Shown here piece by piece: positions 11,017 through 21,094 of a DNA stretch of 64,000 nucleotides (position 1 is the first letter of the stretch; every line of letters begins with the position of its first letter). The notes beneath the pieces were generated by a model, which worked only from the letters and a program-made list of their open reading frames with translations, was not told the origin of the DNA and did no database searches. The position numbers were made by a program, and so were the translations under genes. Source of the DNA: Papiliotrema nemorosa (taxonomy: Eukaryota > Basidiomycota > Tremellomycetes > Tremellales > Rhynchogastremaceae); the NCBI GenBank assembly GCA_032158125.1, contig JASKOT010000003.1, forward strand, positions 806,001 through 870,000, written 5' to 3'.

Positions 11017-11841
11017 ATGCTGCCCCGTACGCCGATGCCCGCCAACCGTGGACCGTCGCCTGCCGTTTTCGACACTGTAGCTTCACCCATGACCCCTCCC
11101 CTTCGACCTGCTCTCGTTCTAGGCAGTACTTCGCCAATGTCCGTGGACACGAAGCTCGAGTTGCCCGTCGCGCCACTGACCCTGCCCAGTTACCTACGTG
11201 ACAAGCCTCGCGGAGTCAAGCGGGGCAGCGAAGATATCTCCGTGCCATCATCGCCCATTCGGTCGACCAGCGAGCCCCGACCTGTCATTCCTCTCAAATC
11301 CAAAAGACCCAAGGACCCCGGTCACTCGTCTGAGGCCCCCGTACCAGCTACTCCCCTGTCACGCGAGTCTAGTCCCGCTCCCGAGACATCAGCCACTCCT
11401 GTCAAAAGAGCTCGTACATCCTCCATCTCGGGTGGTCTGTCCAATTTCCACATTCTCCCTTCCTCTGACGACGAGATGGAGGACCCCAAATCGTCGCCCT
11501 CCAGTCGATGTAGATCACGTTTCAATCAACTCCTCGGTCCGTCTCCTTTGCAGAAATCATTCTCGTCGCCTGGCGTACCCCAGATCAAGGAATCACTCCC
11601 TCCTCTTGAAAGATCGACCACGCTGCCAACAGGCGATAGCTCAATTAGGACTCGGGCTAGGGCTCTGTTGAGCAAGGTCGAGCAAGTAGAGGCGGAACAT
11701 GTGGGGACGGAGATGAACAAGGTGTTCATGATGGTGCATGGGCGGGGCAAGGGAATGAGCTCGACGGGTGGTACTCGAAGTCATCGACGAGGTAGTGGAT
11801 TACGACCAAGAGACCAAGACGAGGGAATGGACTTGGATTAA
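11017..11841 (+). CDS. Ser/Pro-rich, predicted disordered nuclear protein
   Basis: Intronless frame of 274 residues starting MLPRTPMPANRG. I do not recognise the family. It is rich in Ser and Pro, with many SP/TP sites of the kind used by cyclin-dependent or MAP kinases, and has basic clusters (KRGSEDI, LKSKRPKD, TPVKRARTSS) that could be nuclear localisation signals. A short ordered-looking stretch near residues 205-235 (RTRARALLSKVEQVEAEHVG) is predicted helical by eye. The C-terminus is basic, then acidic (LRPRDQDEGMDLD). Codon use and frame length support a real gene; the function is unknown. Confidence 0.65.
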   Translation: MLPRTPMPANRGPSPAVFDTVASPMTPPLRPALVLGSTSPMSVDTKLELPVAPLTLPSYLRDKPRGVKRGSEDISVPSSPIRSTSEPRPVIPLKSKRPKDPGHSSEAPVPATPLSRESSPAPETSATPVKRARTSSISGGLSNFHILPSSDDEMEDPKSSPSSRCRSRFNQLLGPSPLQKSFSSPGVPQIKESLPPLERSTTLPTGDSSIRTRARALLSKVEQVEAEHVGTEMNKVFMMVHGRGKGMSSTGGTRSHRRGSGLRPRDQDEGMDLD

Positions 11842-12171
11842 GGTGTAGTGTGAGTCAATCTGAGGTGTCTGTCTGACTGTAGCCTCAACACAGCCGTCCC
11901 ATTTCACCATCATCATCAATCTTACGCGAACAACGGTTTCGATCCTAACAACTTATGCCTTTGACGATCACGATCGACTTTTTGCACTTGTATCTTCGAA
12001 CTCCGAAACCTAGACCTGTACATATGTCCCCCTTATACTACTATTCGCATTTATCGCTCGCATTTCGACATTTTCGCCTCTAATTGTTATATAGTCTATC
12101 ATTGTACTCTCGACGCGTCCCTGATGTTACCATGTCCCCTCGTGGTACCGACTGGCGGCCTCGCTCAGACT
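11842..12171. other. Convergent intergenic region
   Basis: This lies between the Ser/Pro-rich gene and the 3' end of the GST gene. It is AT-richer than its flanks and has no coding frame; it probably carries both 3' UTRs. Confidence 0.5.
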
Positions 12172-13060
12172 TTAAAAGTTCGCCTTTGCAGCCGCTTCTT
12201 CATCCTTGAGTCGCTGCATCGCCTTTTGCAGTGCCGGACTGGACATGAGCACTGCTTGTGTAGGATCATGCCGCTTACCGTTGTGATATACGCTCATACC
12301 ATTCATGAGAAGCTGATCCGACGTTGTAGCCTGCGCTCTTTCTGCTGCCTGCAAGAATGGAATTGAAAGCAAAGAGCAGCATGAACTGGACATTAGGCTC
12401 CTTTCACGTACGTGACACTCACATCTCCCAGTCCGGGCTTATCGGATCCCGAGAAGTAGCTACCCTTGTGTTTTGCGAGGAAGTCTTCGATCTAGACGAT
12501 CAATGTCTTCGCCTTGTACAGCTTATATGCTCGGCTCACCTGATCGAGATTCGTCTGGTTTTGGGGCTTGAGGTATCCCTCCAACAACCATTGGGTGTAT
12601 TTCGCAACACCTTCCTTGCCTTCTTCCCCCAGACCTCCGACCACCCCTCCCTTCCACGCCGCTCCAGTGGCCCCAATGATAGCTCCGGCTTGGAAAAGAT
12701 TCATCTGGCTTCCTTCGGCGAAATGCCCCCAGAAGACACTGTCATTGCTCGGTGTAGTCTCGACGTCCTTGTTGTCCGGAGCTAGTTGAAGGAGAAGATG
12801 GATGATGTAAGCCGATTCAGTGATGACTTCTCCATCTAGCTCAAGTACGGGCGCTTTGCCAAATGGAGAAATCTGCTTGAGCGATGCAGGAGCACCGCCT
12901 GCAGGGGTACGGAAGTAGACTTTGACATTATAAGGCAGTCCTAGCTCCTCCAATACCCAGACTGATATTATGAGCTGGAGCCAGACGAGCAGATGGCATA
13001 CGCACAGATTCTCTCTGATCGAGAAGTGTTCAAGTGGTGCAGAGTGATTGAAGGGGACAT
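12172..13060 (-). CDS. Glutathione S-transferase
   Basis: Cytosolic glutathione S-transferase, conjugating glutathione to electrophiles or acting as a glutathione peroxidase. Five exons: 13060-13006, 12961-12540, 12491-12423, 12385-12279 and 12238-12172, giving 239 residues, a typical GST length. The N-terminal thioredoxin-fold domain shows TSRSERIFWVLEELGLPY and, later, SPFGKAPVLELDG followed by ITESAYI; the Glu-Ser pair binds the gamma-glutamyl group of glutathione. The C-terminal helical domain runs from about residue 95, with SGSDKPGLGD and RISQRPALQKAMQ at the end. The start MSPSITLHHLNTSRSER matches the usual first strand. The gene is divergent from the DUF1275 gene and shares its upstream region. 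Confidence 0.92.
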
Positions 13061-13108
13061 TTTGGGAAGGTATAGTAGGGGGCTATGACGGATCCCCTAC
13101 AATATTCC

Positions 13109-13114
13109 TTTATA
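13109..13114 (-). promoter_or_regulatory. TATA-like box of the GST gene
   Basis: TATAAA on the minus strand, about 50 bp upstream of the GST start codon at 13060. Confidence 0.45.
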
Positions 13115-13444
13115 TCCCTTCGAAAAGGCTCGATTTCGGTACACCGCATAACCGGTGATTAGGCATACAAATGTCAATCGGTTCACCCCGGCGCGCCTTT
13201 CATTGTCCGGCTTGAGCGGAGATGACCGCCGGTGTGTCGGCTTCTTCGGCGTCTCGAGGTCGAATTCCAGTTTGTTTTGCCACCCAATACGAATCCCATC
13301 TCCACCCGTTTGGAATCATGACGCAGAACACATGCAGCAACTGCACATGGAGATCCACTCCAACAAAGGTCAAACTACGAATGTGAACAGACTTATTCCT
13401 GCTCGAGCAGATTTACACGTTTCATTCCGATGTAGCGTTTCGGA

Positions 13445-13452
13445 TATATAAA
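13445..13452 (+). promoter_or_regulatory. TATA-like box of the DUF1275 gene
   Basis: TATATAAA on the plus strand, about 64 bp upstream of the ATG at 13516. Confidence 0.45.
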
Positions 13453-13515
13453 GCCTCGGTGGGATCGAACTTGTTTGACCGTTGTCGACACCCCCATTCT
13501 TGATACGCCGCATTG

Positions 13516-14560
13516 ATGGAACTACCTAGACAATCTAGCTCGCACACGCTTTTCACGGTCATGTCGAACGACTGCGCCAAGACATTGGAGAACACCTCAT
13601 CGGCTAAAACCTCACAGCGACATTGCGATGATGGGAGGAGCCTGACTGGCGCGATTGCCCCGGTTGATGCGGAGACTGGAGTCACGGATAACGAGAAGGC
13701 TGCTCGACCTTCGATACGCCAGAAGTCCCATACTGTGACTTGGCCACCGTGGAGACGAACAGATGGATGGAGTGGATGGGCAGGAGAGAGCGTAGGCACC
13801 ATGCCATTGGTGCCCTCGCTTGTGGTGCAGGCATTCGCAACTGGAGTGCTGGACGCAACGACCTATGCCGACTTTTCGACATTCGCCTCGAATCGTACGT
13901 CTCTAGGTCAGGTCCACTGAGCATCACAACTGACGGTCAGAAACGGGAAACACAATCCTGTTGACGGTCTCGGTGCTGGGCCATGTCAAGATTCTCCTTC
14001 TGCTGACTGGGCTTTCATTGGCGTCCTTCTTGCTGGGAGCTTTGATCTTCGGTCATCTCGGGCACTTCATGGGTGAGCACGACTGAGATTTACCGGTCGC
14101 CCGCTGATTCCCAGGCGTGCGAAGGCGACTTTGGATCCTCACTTCCACGCTATACCAAGTGGCCCTCCTGACTCTCGCCGCAGTGCTCGTCTCCCCCTCT
14201 GGACCTAAAGCCACTCAGATCAAGGGTCCACACGAGTGGGTCACGCTCGTGCTTTTCGCCACCATGTCCGGAGCTCAGGTGGCTATGGCTCGGCAATCGG
14301 GATCTCAAGAGTTGCCCACTGCACCTATGACGTCGAGCTATGTCGATCTCATGGCGGACAAACATCTCTTTGTGGGGTTCAGGCATCCCAAGGCTGGTCC
14401 AAGGAATAGAAGATTGGGATATATAGTCGCAATGATTAGTGGTGGTTTCTTGGGAGCAGTAGTCCACCGGTTCGGAGGCAGCTGGGTGGTCGTCGTCGTG
14501 ACTATCGCCCTGAAGTTGGTCGCCGGGGCTCTGGTGTGTGTGGCTGCGGCAGACAAGTGA
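13516..14560 (+). CDS. DUF1275 (YoaK-type) multipass membrane protein
   Basis: Exons 13516-13894, 13941-14072 and 14115-14560 give 318 residues. The first 100 or so residues are polar. Then comes the DUF1275 signature FATGVLDATTYADFSTFASN joined across intron 1 to QTGNTILL, the conserved G-x-x-D...Y and N-Q-T-G-N block of this family. About six hydrophobic segments follow, including LLLLTGLSLASFLLGALIFG, LYQVALLTLAAVLV and VVVVVTIALKLVAGALVCV. A conserved GAQ motif (TMSGAQVAMARQ) is also present. The family occurs in bacteria and fungi and its biochemical role is unknown; transport is only a guess. The close TATA box suggests regulated expression. Confidence 0.85.
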
Positions 14561-14757
14561 TGCTGCACATTTAAAGTTGTTACATGGACGTGGTTGTACA
14601 GTGCCTAGTCAAGTTGGTGTAAGTCAGTTTCGACGCAATGCATGCTTTTCCAAGCCAGTCGTCTCGTTAACGCCGTACCACCAGAACCATAGCCCCCCTC
14701 GACGACTCTAGGGCTCTCCGTATATCCCTGGCTTTCGCAGCTGGCCTCGCCGTCAGC

Positions 14758-15186
14758 TCATTTCGAATCACCCTCAGTGCTGTCTGCAGCTGCTGTTCGC
14801 CTCTGCTCGTCTTTTGTGGGCGCTGCGGGGGCGGTAGTGGTGGTGTGCCCTGTACCGTATTTGCCTTACGTCAGTGAGCACAAGTACGCGAGCAGTGACT
14901 CACTCCAGTCTTTCGAGGTTAGTCGGCTTTTGGGGTCGAAGCCTTGCTTGTAATCTGGCAGATCGACAATGGGATCAGCCCCAGTCCACACCTTGACAGG
15001 GCGGGCTGAAGTCGGCTCGTCTGATCCGCCGGCGTTAGCATCTTGGGTGCTCTGCCCGGCCGTATTCTTGGACACAGCTAAGTGTCGATCAAAGTAAGCA
15101 AGCCTTCTTTTTTTGTCCTCCTGCGACATGGTGTGGCTCTCTCCCACGGAGGATGGCGACAGATCATTCGGGGGAATGTCTGTCAT
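14758..15186 (-). CDS. Small protein of unknown function
   Basis: Two exons, 15186-14904 and 14864-14758, spliced through a 39-nt intron, give 129 residues starting MTDIPPNDLS; a second Met lies at residue 20 (MSQEDKKRRL). The most conserved-looking part is VWTGADPIVDLPDYKQGFDP followed by SKDWSKYGTG, which splicing restores across the junction. The tail is Thr/Ala-rich and polar. The frame stays open upstream of the chosen Met (FHGSERFTREL just before it) back to a YAG acceptor near 15260, so the true N-terminus may lie in an upstream exon. I do not recognise the family. Confidence 0.5.
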
Positions 15187-15774
15187 ATTGAGCTCGCGAG
15201 TAAAGCGCTCGGATCCGTGGAAAAGCGAGAGCGCGACGGTCGGATACTGGAGTGAGGAAGAGCACTGTATTGGGACCTCGCTTGCACCAAATATGAAGAA
15301 CCTGAGAGCACTTGGGCCAGGGAGAAAAGCGGCCTGCTAGGAGAATATCGAGCATGGATCTCTTCTCGAGGGGTCGTTGAAACACGTCAGGAGCGTAAGA
15401 GACAACATCGAAGTTTCTCGTCGCGCTGAGAAAGACCCTGCTGTCACTCACACAAGCAATCCAAGGCGAAGAAAAGGCATACACCCACAGTCCACTGTCG
15501 GATGGCAGAACGTCACAACTACAGCACCTGCCGAGCTCTCTGCTCGCCACTTGACCATACATGGGTTCTTCATGCGCATATCCGCCCTCGATTTGCCGAG
15601 GCCTAGACAAAGGGCTGCAACGCCGGGGCGTTGCTGCATCGCTTTATCTCGAAGTTCGCGCAAGGGAGGACCCTGCCTGGACGAAGGTCGAGGCCGCTAT
15701 ACGTGTGGCAAAGATGGCTGAGGGAGTGTGTGCAGTATTTGAAGCAGCCAGATTACGGCGAAAATCGTCAGATC
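15187..15774. other. Intergenic region, possibly holding the first exon of the small gene
   Basis: The only notable content is an open continuation of the small-gene frame and a possible short exon starting MLDILLAGRF at about 15356 on the minus strand, which would need a weak GTTCTT donor. Other frames look random. Confidence 0.3.
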
Positions 15775-15901
15775 GGCGGGATAGCCAAGTGGTCTAAGGC
15801 GCTGTGTTAAGGCTAAGAATAGGAAACGTCTCTGAACAGGAGGAAGATCCGGATAGTCACCGCAGTGGGAAACCGCGTGGGTTCGAATCCCACTTCCGTC
15901 A
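15775..15901 (+). tRNA. tRNA-Leu(AAG) with a 47-nt intron
   Basis: The acceptor stem GGCGGGA (15775-15781) pairs with TTCCGTC (15894-15900), with two G-U pairs, and position 73 is A, as leucine tRNAs require. The D-arm GCC...GGC and T-arm GTGGG-TTCGAAT-CCCAC are intact, with A-box (TAGCCAAGTGG, 15782-15792) and B-box (GGTTCGAATCC, 15880-15890). The anticodon stem CTGTG/CGCAG holds the loop with anticodon AAG at 15809-15811. An intron runs from 15813 to 15859, right after position 37, where nuclear tRNA introns lie. The extra arm (about 11 nt) marks a class II tRNA. Decodes CUU/CUC after A34-to-inosine editing. Confidence 0.9.
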
Positions 15902-16893
15902 AGCATCGCCATACAACCATCAGCAATGGAGTGTGCAATTTTTTGGACTTGGAGACACGGTAAGTTGACTGAGATGGGGATGGTGTTGGAGAAACAGGGA
16001 CGATGGAAGCGAAGAAGGGTAGCGACCGCCACTCAGGTTCAATTCAGGCTTAAATGTGACGTGGGATCAATTGGGCCGCGTCGGTCCGGAATCCCGCTCT
16101 GTTCCCCAAATAGGCATGCGAGATCGGTCCCCTGGATTAGAAAAGGTCTGGTAAGGAGCGGATGAACGCTCTGGGCCAGATGCTCCCTTTCGACCCCGCG
16201 ATGCTTTAAGCCAGAACGAGTTGATCGCACGAGACTGCACTGCGACGGACGACGATGATCTTGCCAGGCATTCGATCATCAACTGGGTCCAGGCCTTCCA
16301 GCAAAGGCATCAGAGATTGCCTCTCAAACGCTCGGATGACGTCTGAGAGGACTGACACATCCACACCCACACAGCAGGTGATCGACGCCCTCAATTGGGC
16401 CGGGAAATGCCACATGAAACACAAAGCATTTACCTCGAGAAGCTCAAAGTCAAGCCGTGTGTCCTTTCGGATAGACTACTCATCACCCGTTTCAGGTCTC
16501 GACGCGCTGAAAGGACTCAAAAGGCATCGCGTATATGAAATGCGCGGTGCGAGGACGAGTACGGGATCGTCCTTCGAACTTCCTTTTTGACCGATTTGAC
16601 GCTTATACTCACCCAGCTCACTCATTCCTCTTCCGGACCAGGCGAGCTCTCAAGGTGTATATTCATGGCTGCTGAGCGGCTGACGAAACTTCTCAATCTG
16701 GTCTGAATCACAATTCTCTCCCGCGACGAATCGTCAACATCCACTTTGATTCTCCAAACTCGGCTGGTCCACCTTTCCCTCGCTGTGCGAAGACCTCTTT
16801 CGATCAGACAACAATAGAGATACTGGTATCTCTGCCTACCTTTTGCGATTCCCGACACGTCTCGTTCTGGCTTGGGCACCGCTCGAGTTCACC
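15902..16893. other. Intergenic region upstream of the RhoGEF gene
   Basis: About 1 kb with no gene I can support. Short open frames exist (for example 16255-16590 on the plus strand), but they lack codon bias, splice context or a recognisable domain. It probably includes the RhoGEF promoter and 5' UTR. Confidence 0.45.
15939..15944 (+). terminator. RNA polymerase III terminator of the tRNA gene
   Basis: A run of six T residues, 38 nt downstream of the tRNA 3' end; it is the first T-run of at least four after the gene. Confidence 0.6.
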
Positions 16894-19804
16894 ATGCCCA
16901 ATATGCTATCCTCCCCGCCCCCGAGACATCGATCACCTTCCAGTCGTCAATCCATTGCGCCCCTGAAAACTCCTCCCCTTCCCGCATGGGATACGCCAGT
17001 AAGTCCACGAGCGGGATCGAGCTAAATTATAGACGTCCTACCTATCCCGCAAGAGTCCCAAATCTACTCCCAGGCAGCGAATAGCAGGTCCCGTACCCCC
17101 TTTACCCACCTCTCCCGCCATGGCCTCGCTCGACACCCTACCGCCTCCATCCCCTCGCGCTCTCAGTCGATCCTCCTCGTCCTCGTCTTCCGCATCTTCA
17201 TCCAGAATCGCAACTCCCCCGCTCAAGCAACGACCGAGATCAGCGTCAAAACTCCTCCCTGCTCTTCCGCTCAGTATCAATACCCAACTGACCCCTCCTT
17301 CCAGGTCAAATAGGCGCGTGGCTCTGGACTTTTCGTCTTCAGAAGACATCCAAATTGTCATCTCGCGCGAGGATCGACTACCATCGTGTCCTTCCAGCCC
17401 TAAATCTCCCAAGAGTCCTACTCGATCCTCCTCCACACCACCACGGCCCGCAAGGAGAGCTGCTAAAAGGAGGGAGTCTACCTCGCCGCGATTAGACTCA
17501 CAGGACCTCCTTCCGCCACAGCCTACCTATTCGAGGTCTAAATCGCCCTCTACCGACTCAATCTCGACCATCTCAGAGGCGGCATCAACACCGAGGGCCG
17601 CCGCGGCTCAAGATCGCGCAGAGACGCCTCATGTCATTTCGGCGGTACATATCCCAGCTTCCGAGCCCTTGGTCAGAAAAGACTCTGCTCAAAGACGCCT
17701 GAGCGCTTTACGAGGTCTCGTTGCGAACTTGGACTTTAATCAACCTTGGTCTCTTAGCGAACAGCCGGAAGAATCCCAAGAGACCGACTACTTTTGGGCA
17801 TGTGCCGAGCCCTTGAGCTCTGGTGTGATACCCGTGCCTTTGATTCACGACATTTCACCTGAAAGACCACGACTTCGACGTATGGCCAGTGCTTCTTCAT
17901 CAGGCCATTACTCGTTTGATCAACCTGCTTCCAGTCCCCCTGTACCGGAAATGCCAGACCGGATCGACGTGACCCCGATCCGACAGAGTTCTCTGGCTCG
18001 TAAGCCGAGCTCGACATCCCCGAGAAGGCCTCGACAATTCCGTTCCTCCTCGGATCTTCTTTCCCGAACGCCTGATCCCCCTCGGCCCACCTCTCGACAA
18101 CGTAAAGAAGTGTTCGACGTAGCTTCGTCGGGGTATAGCAAATGCCTAGAGCCTGTCTCTCCATCGATTCTCAACACCCCCATCTCCACGTGGCGTAGTT
18201 CCCTCTCTAATGACGAGATATACCAACGGGTTCTGCAAGTACAGGGATCATCAGAAATCAAGCGGCAGGAAATCATCTGGGAAATGTGCGAGACTGAACA
18301 GGCTTTTGTCAAATCCATGCGAACGGTCCTTCGACTATTCGCCATTCCTCTCAAAACCCCGCAGGGAAAGTGGATCGAGGGAATTCCGGAGCGCATCACC
18401 GAGCTCTTTGACCTACTCGAATGTGTTGCGCATGCCCATGGGGTGCTGTGTGCCTCTCAACGGGATATGAGACGACGAACAGAAGTCTTGGATGTCAAGA
18501 CGTTTATACACGCGTTCAGAGAGTGGGTGCCAAAGCTGCACACGCACGAGTGGTACCTCTTGCGATTCGAGGCTGTCGTTCAGCTTGTCGAGGACAATGT
18601 GAGGGACAAGGATAGTGTTTTTGGCGAGTTTGTGAGGATGCAAATGAAAGAGGAAGTATTGGGTAGCATGTCACTGGGAAGTATGCTACTCAAACCGGTC
18701 CAGCGCTTGACCAAGTACCCGCTCTTCCTGAGAGTAAGTCGAGGATCCATGAGTTGATTTTCGCTGATGGTAGCGCCTGCTGGACGTCGCGCCTTATCCT
18801 CATCCCTGTCATGCGGATATACTGTCATTATTGTCGACGACCGAGACGATCATACTAAATTTACAAGCCACCAAAGCAAGAGAAGAAGACTACGAGCAGC
18901 TTCAAGCTATCGAGGCGCGACTGCATAATTTGCCCGAAGGGTTCAGATTGGCCATCCGAGGCCGAAAGCTACTCGGTCAAGGATACGTCGTTCGGGTCCT
19001 GCCGCACAAAGAGCTCTCGCCGTCTTCATCGAGGAGAACCACCTCGCTCCATTCTTCTCGAGGTTCAATCTCGTCTACCGTCTCGTCGGCCTATTCCTCC
19101 CCATGGGATTTCTATAGCGGATTGACCCCTTCCACCTGTCGCACATCTGCCTTCTCCGTCTCATCTTCTGCCTCTTCCTACTGCCCTCCTTCCAGAAGCA
19201 GCTCAATCGTTCAAACATCTCCACAACGACCGACCGTCTCTCGATCCCCGTCGTCAGCATCATCCATGGCGGAGTCTCGACCCGCCACACCCAGCTCCAA
19301 TTCGATCAGAGGATTGAAGAGGAAAGAGGAGACCCTGACCATGATGGTCTTCAACGATGTTGTGATCCTCGCATCGGAACCTTCAGACAAGCCAAGTCTT
19401 TTCGCCGGAAAACGGAAATCTGACAAGACCATGCGGGTGTTACAAGAGGTCGAAGGGGGAATCGGCAAAGTGGCAGAAGTCAAAGACTGGAGTGGATGGC
19501 AGGGTGAGTTCAGTACCTTTGTCAATGTTGACTCCCAGGTCACTCGTCCTTGTTCACTGTGACTCTGATGCCCCTCGCAACGGAGACACCCTTCGGACCA
19601 ATCACCACTGCATACACATTGCCTACTTCTGGTTCACCCAAGCCCGTCAAGAATCTTTCCGCGGGCTGTGCCCTTTTGACGTCTTTGCAGCAATTTTTGA
19701 CAGTTCTGGCTCAAACGACTACTCTGCCGGAACATCATGGGATTGCAGAGGAGAGTGGAGATGAAAAGGAAGTGTTACAGTCGGGTGATTACCTAGTCTT
19801 GTAG
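16894..19804 (+). CDS. Rho guanine-nucleotide exchange factor (DH domain)
   Basis: Activator of a Rho-type GTPase, catalysing GDP release at the cell cortex. Exons 16894-16998, 17033-18733, 18774-19503 and 19539-19804 give 933 residues. Residues 1-440 are Ser/Pro/Arg-rich and disordered. The Dbl-homology domain runs from about residue 443: EIIWEMCETEQAFVKSMRTV is the CR1 region, and LGSMLLKPVQRLTKYPLFL is the CR3 region, cut by intron 2 right after this signature. Beyond the DH domain a PH-like region (FRLAIRGRKLLGQG ... LTMMVFNDVVILAS) is interrupted by a Ser-rich loop of about 100 residues. The C-terminal part (FTVTLMPLATETPFGP) completes that module. The GTPase partner (Rho1, Cdc42 or other) cannot be told. 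Confidence 0.9.
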
Positions 19805-19941
19805 GAAATCTGCGCTGGGTGGGATGGGATGAAGTCATGACGTTTTTGATTCCGGTTTATCCGGTGATTGCAAAGTGTTCGCCATCGATCCACCTACGCT
19901 GACTGATACTCGCTTCTTTGCTTTCGACCACATACATATAC

Positions 19942-20512
19942 ATGGCCCTACGCCGATTGACAACCCTATCGACGCATCTACTCATTCCTACTAGATTCAC
20001 TACCCCTGCTACAGCTTTCAAACTGGGTTCTGCATTCTCTACCACTCCGATCGATATGAGCAAGGTCAAGCAGCTGGTCGATACCACCATTGCCGACAAC
20101 GACGTCGTCGTCTTCAGCAAGTCTTACTGCCCTGTAAGTGGCCACACAATTCTTCTCCTGCTCTGAAGATTGTCTGACGCGACTAGTACTGCAAGCGAAG
20201 CAAGAGCACTCTCGCTGAGCTCACCTCGGACGTCAAGGTTCTCGAGTAAGCCATGCCTCTTTATCAGTACTCTCGTGCTGACAACATAGGCTGGACGAGA
20301 TTGAGGATGGTTGTAAGTTGATAATAGCTGAATAAGGATGAGTTGAACATGGAGCTGACTCATCAGCTGCCATTCAGGCTTACCTTCGAGAGTTGAACGG
20401 CCAATCTACGGTCCCCCACGTCTACATCCGACAACAGTTCATCGGTGGAAACTCCGATCTGCAAGCCATCTCTCACGGAGAGTTGAAGAAGAAGATTGCT
20501 GGTGCCGCTTAA
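19942..20512 (+). CDS. GRX: Dithiol glutaredoxin, dual mitochondrial/cytosolic
   Basis: Glutathione-dependent thiol oxidoreductase. Exons 19942-20133, 20187-20245, 20290-20312 and 20367-20512 give 139 residues. The active site CPYC is residues 63-66 and is split by intron 1 between Pro and Tyr. Later motifs are the glutathione-binding TVPHVYIRQQFIGG (cis-Pro TVP) and GGNSDL. From the first ATG the protein starts MALRRLTTLSTHLLIPTRF, an Arg/hydroxylated presequence; a second in-frame ATG at 20056 (residue 39, MSKVKQLVD) starts exactly at the glutaredoxin fold. This is the arrangement of yeast Grx2, where leaky scanning gives mitochondrial and cytosolic forms; the same is inferred here. Exon 3 is only 23 nt. 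Confidence 0.93.
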
Positions 20513-21094
20513 GTGGATGGCCAAGGAAGCGCAAGTATAAGTATAGTCCGAAGTCGTCCAAGCGTGATAGTAGGCGGATTTTTCTGTTGAACCAACCTAT
20601 GCATGGCTTTCTCAAGTGTCGGACCCCGTCGAACCTTATCAGGCGATAGTCAGCATCCTGTATGCTTCCTAAATCCGACATGCAGCGTGAACGAAGGCGT
20701 ATGACTGTGTAGGCATTGCGGGTCGGGTCCCGAGCAGAGCCGAAGTGGTTGCAGATCGGACGGACGGTTTGGTGCAACATCCAGCTTGGTTGTTACCATG
20801 ATAAGTCATCGTTCATCCTCTCCCAGCCTTGATCCCATCACGTCGAGCATTGACACTCTGGTTGTCCTTTTCCGTATTGCCGCATCATCGATCATCCCTT
20901 ATTGTCCTTTTGTCGACAAAGGGGTGACGCTTGTATCCTAAAACTGCCGATCACTCTGTATCAGAAACACGGCCGAACCAAAACGGCTTCACGCGAAGAC
21001 ACACCTGACATGCTCAACAATCCTCTCAGCATCTTATAGCAGGTGAAAAACTATCTGGAGCATCTTCGATCGTACCGATAGGGACGCAGCCGCC
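20513..21094. other. Intergenic region between glutaredoxin and ELL
   Basis: No coding frame I can support; it should hold the glutaredoxin 3' UTR and the ELL promoter. Confidence 0.5.

Larger units (their letters stand above)
13061..13515. other. Shared divergent promoter of GST and DUF1275 genes
   Basis: This 455-bp region lies between two start codons that point away from each other. A TATA-like box lies near each start. I see no coding frame. Confidence 0.5.

Noticed and set aside
15164..15610. 148-codon minus-strand frame upstream of the small unknown gene
   Set aside because: No domain signal; its frame disagrees with the continuation of the small gene, which looks more like coding sequence.
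16255..16590. 111-codon plus-strand frame before the RhoGEF gene
   Set aside because: No conserved motif, no clear start context and no splice partner; probably leader or spacer sequence.
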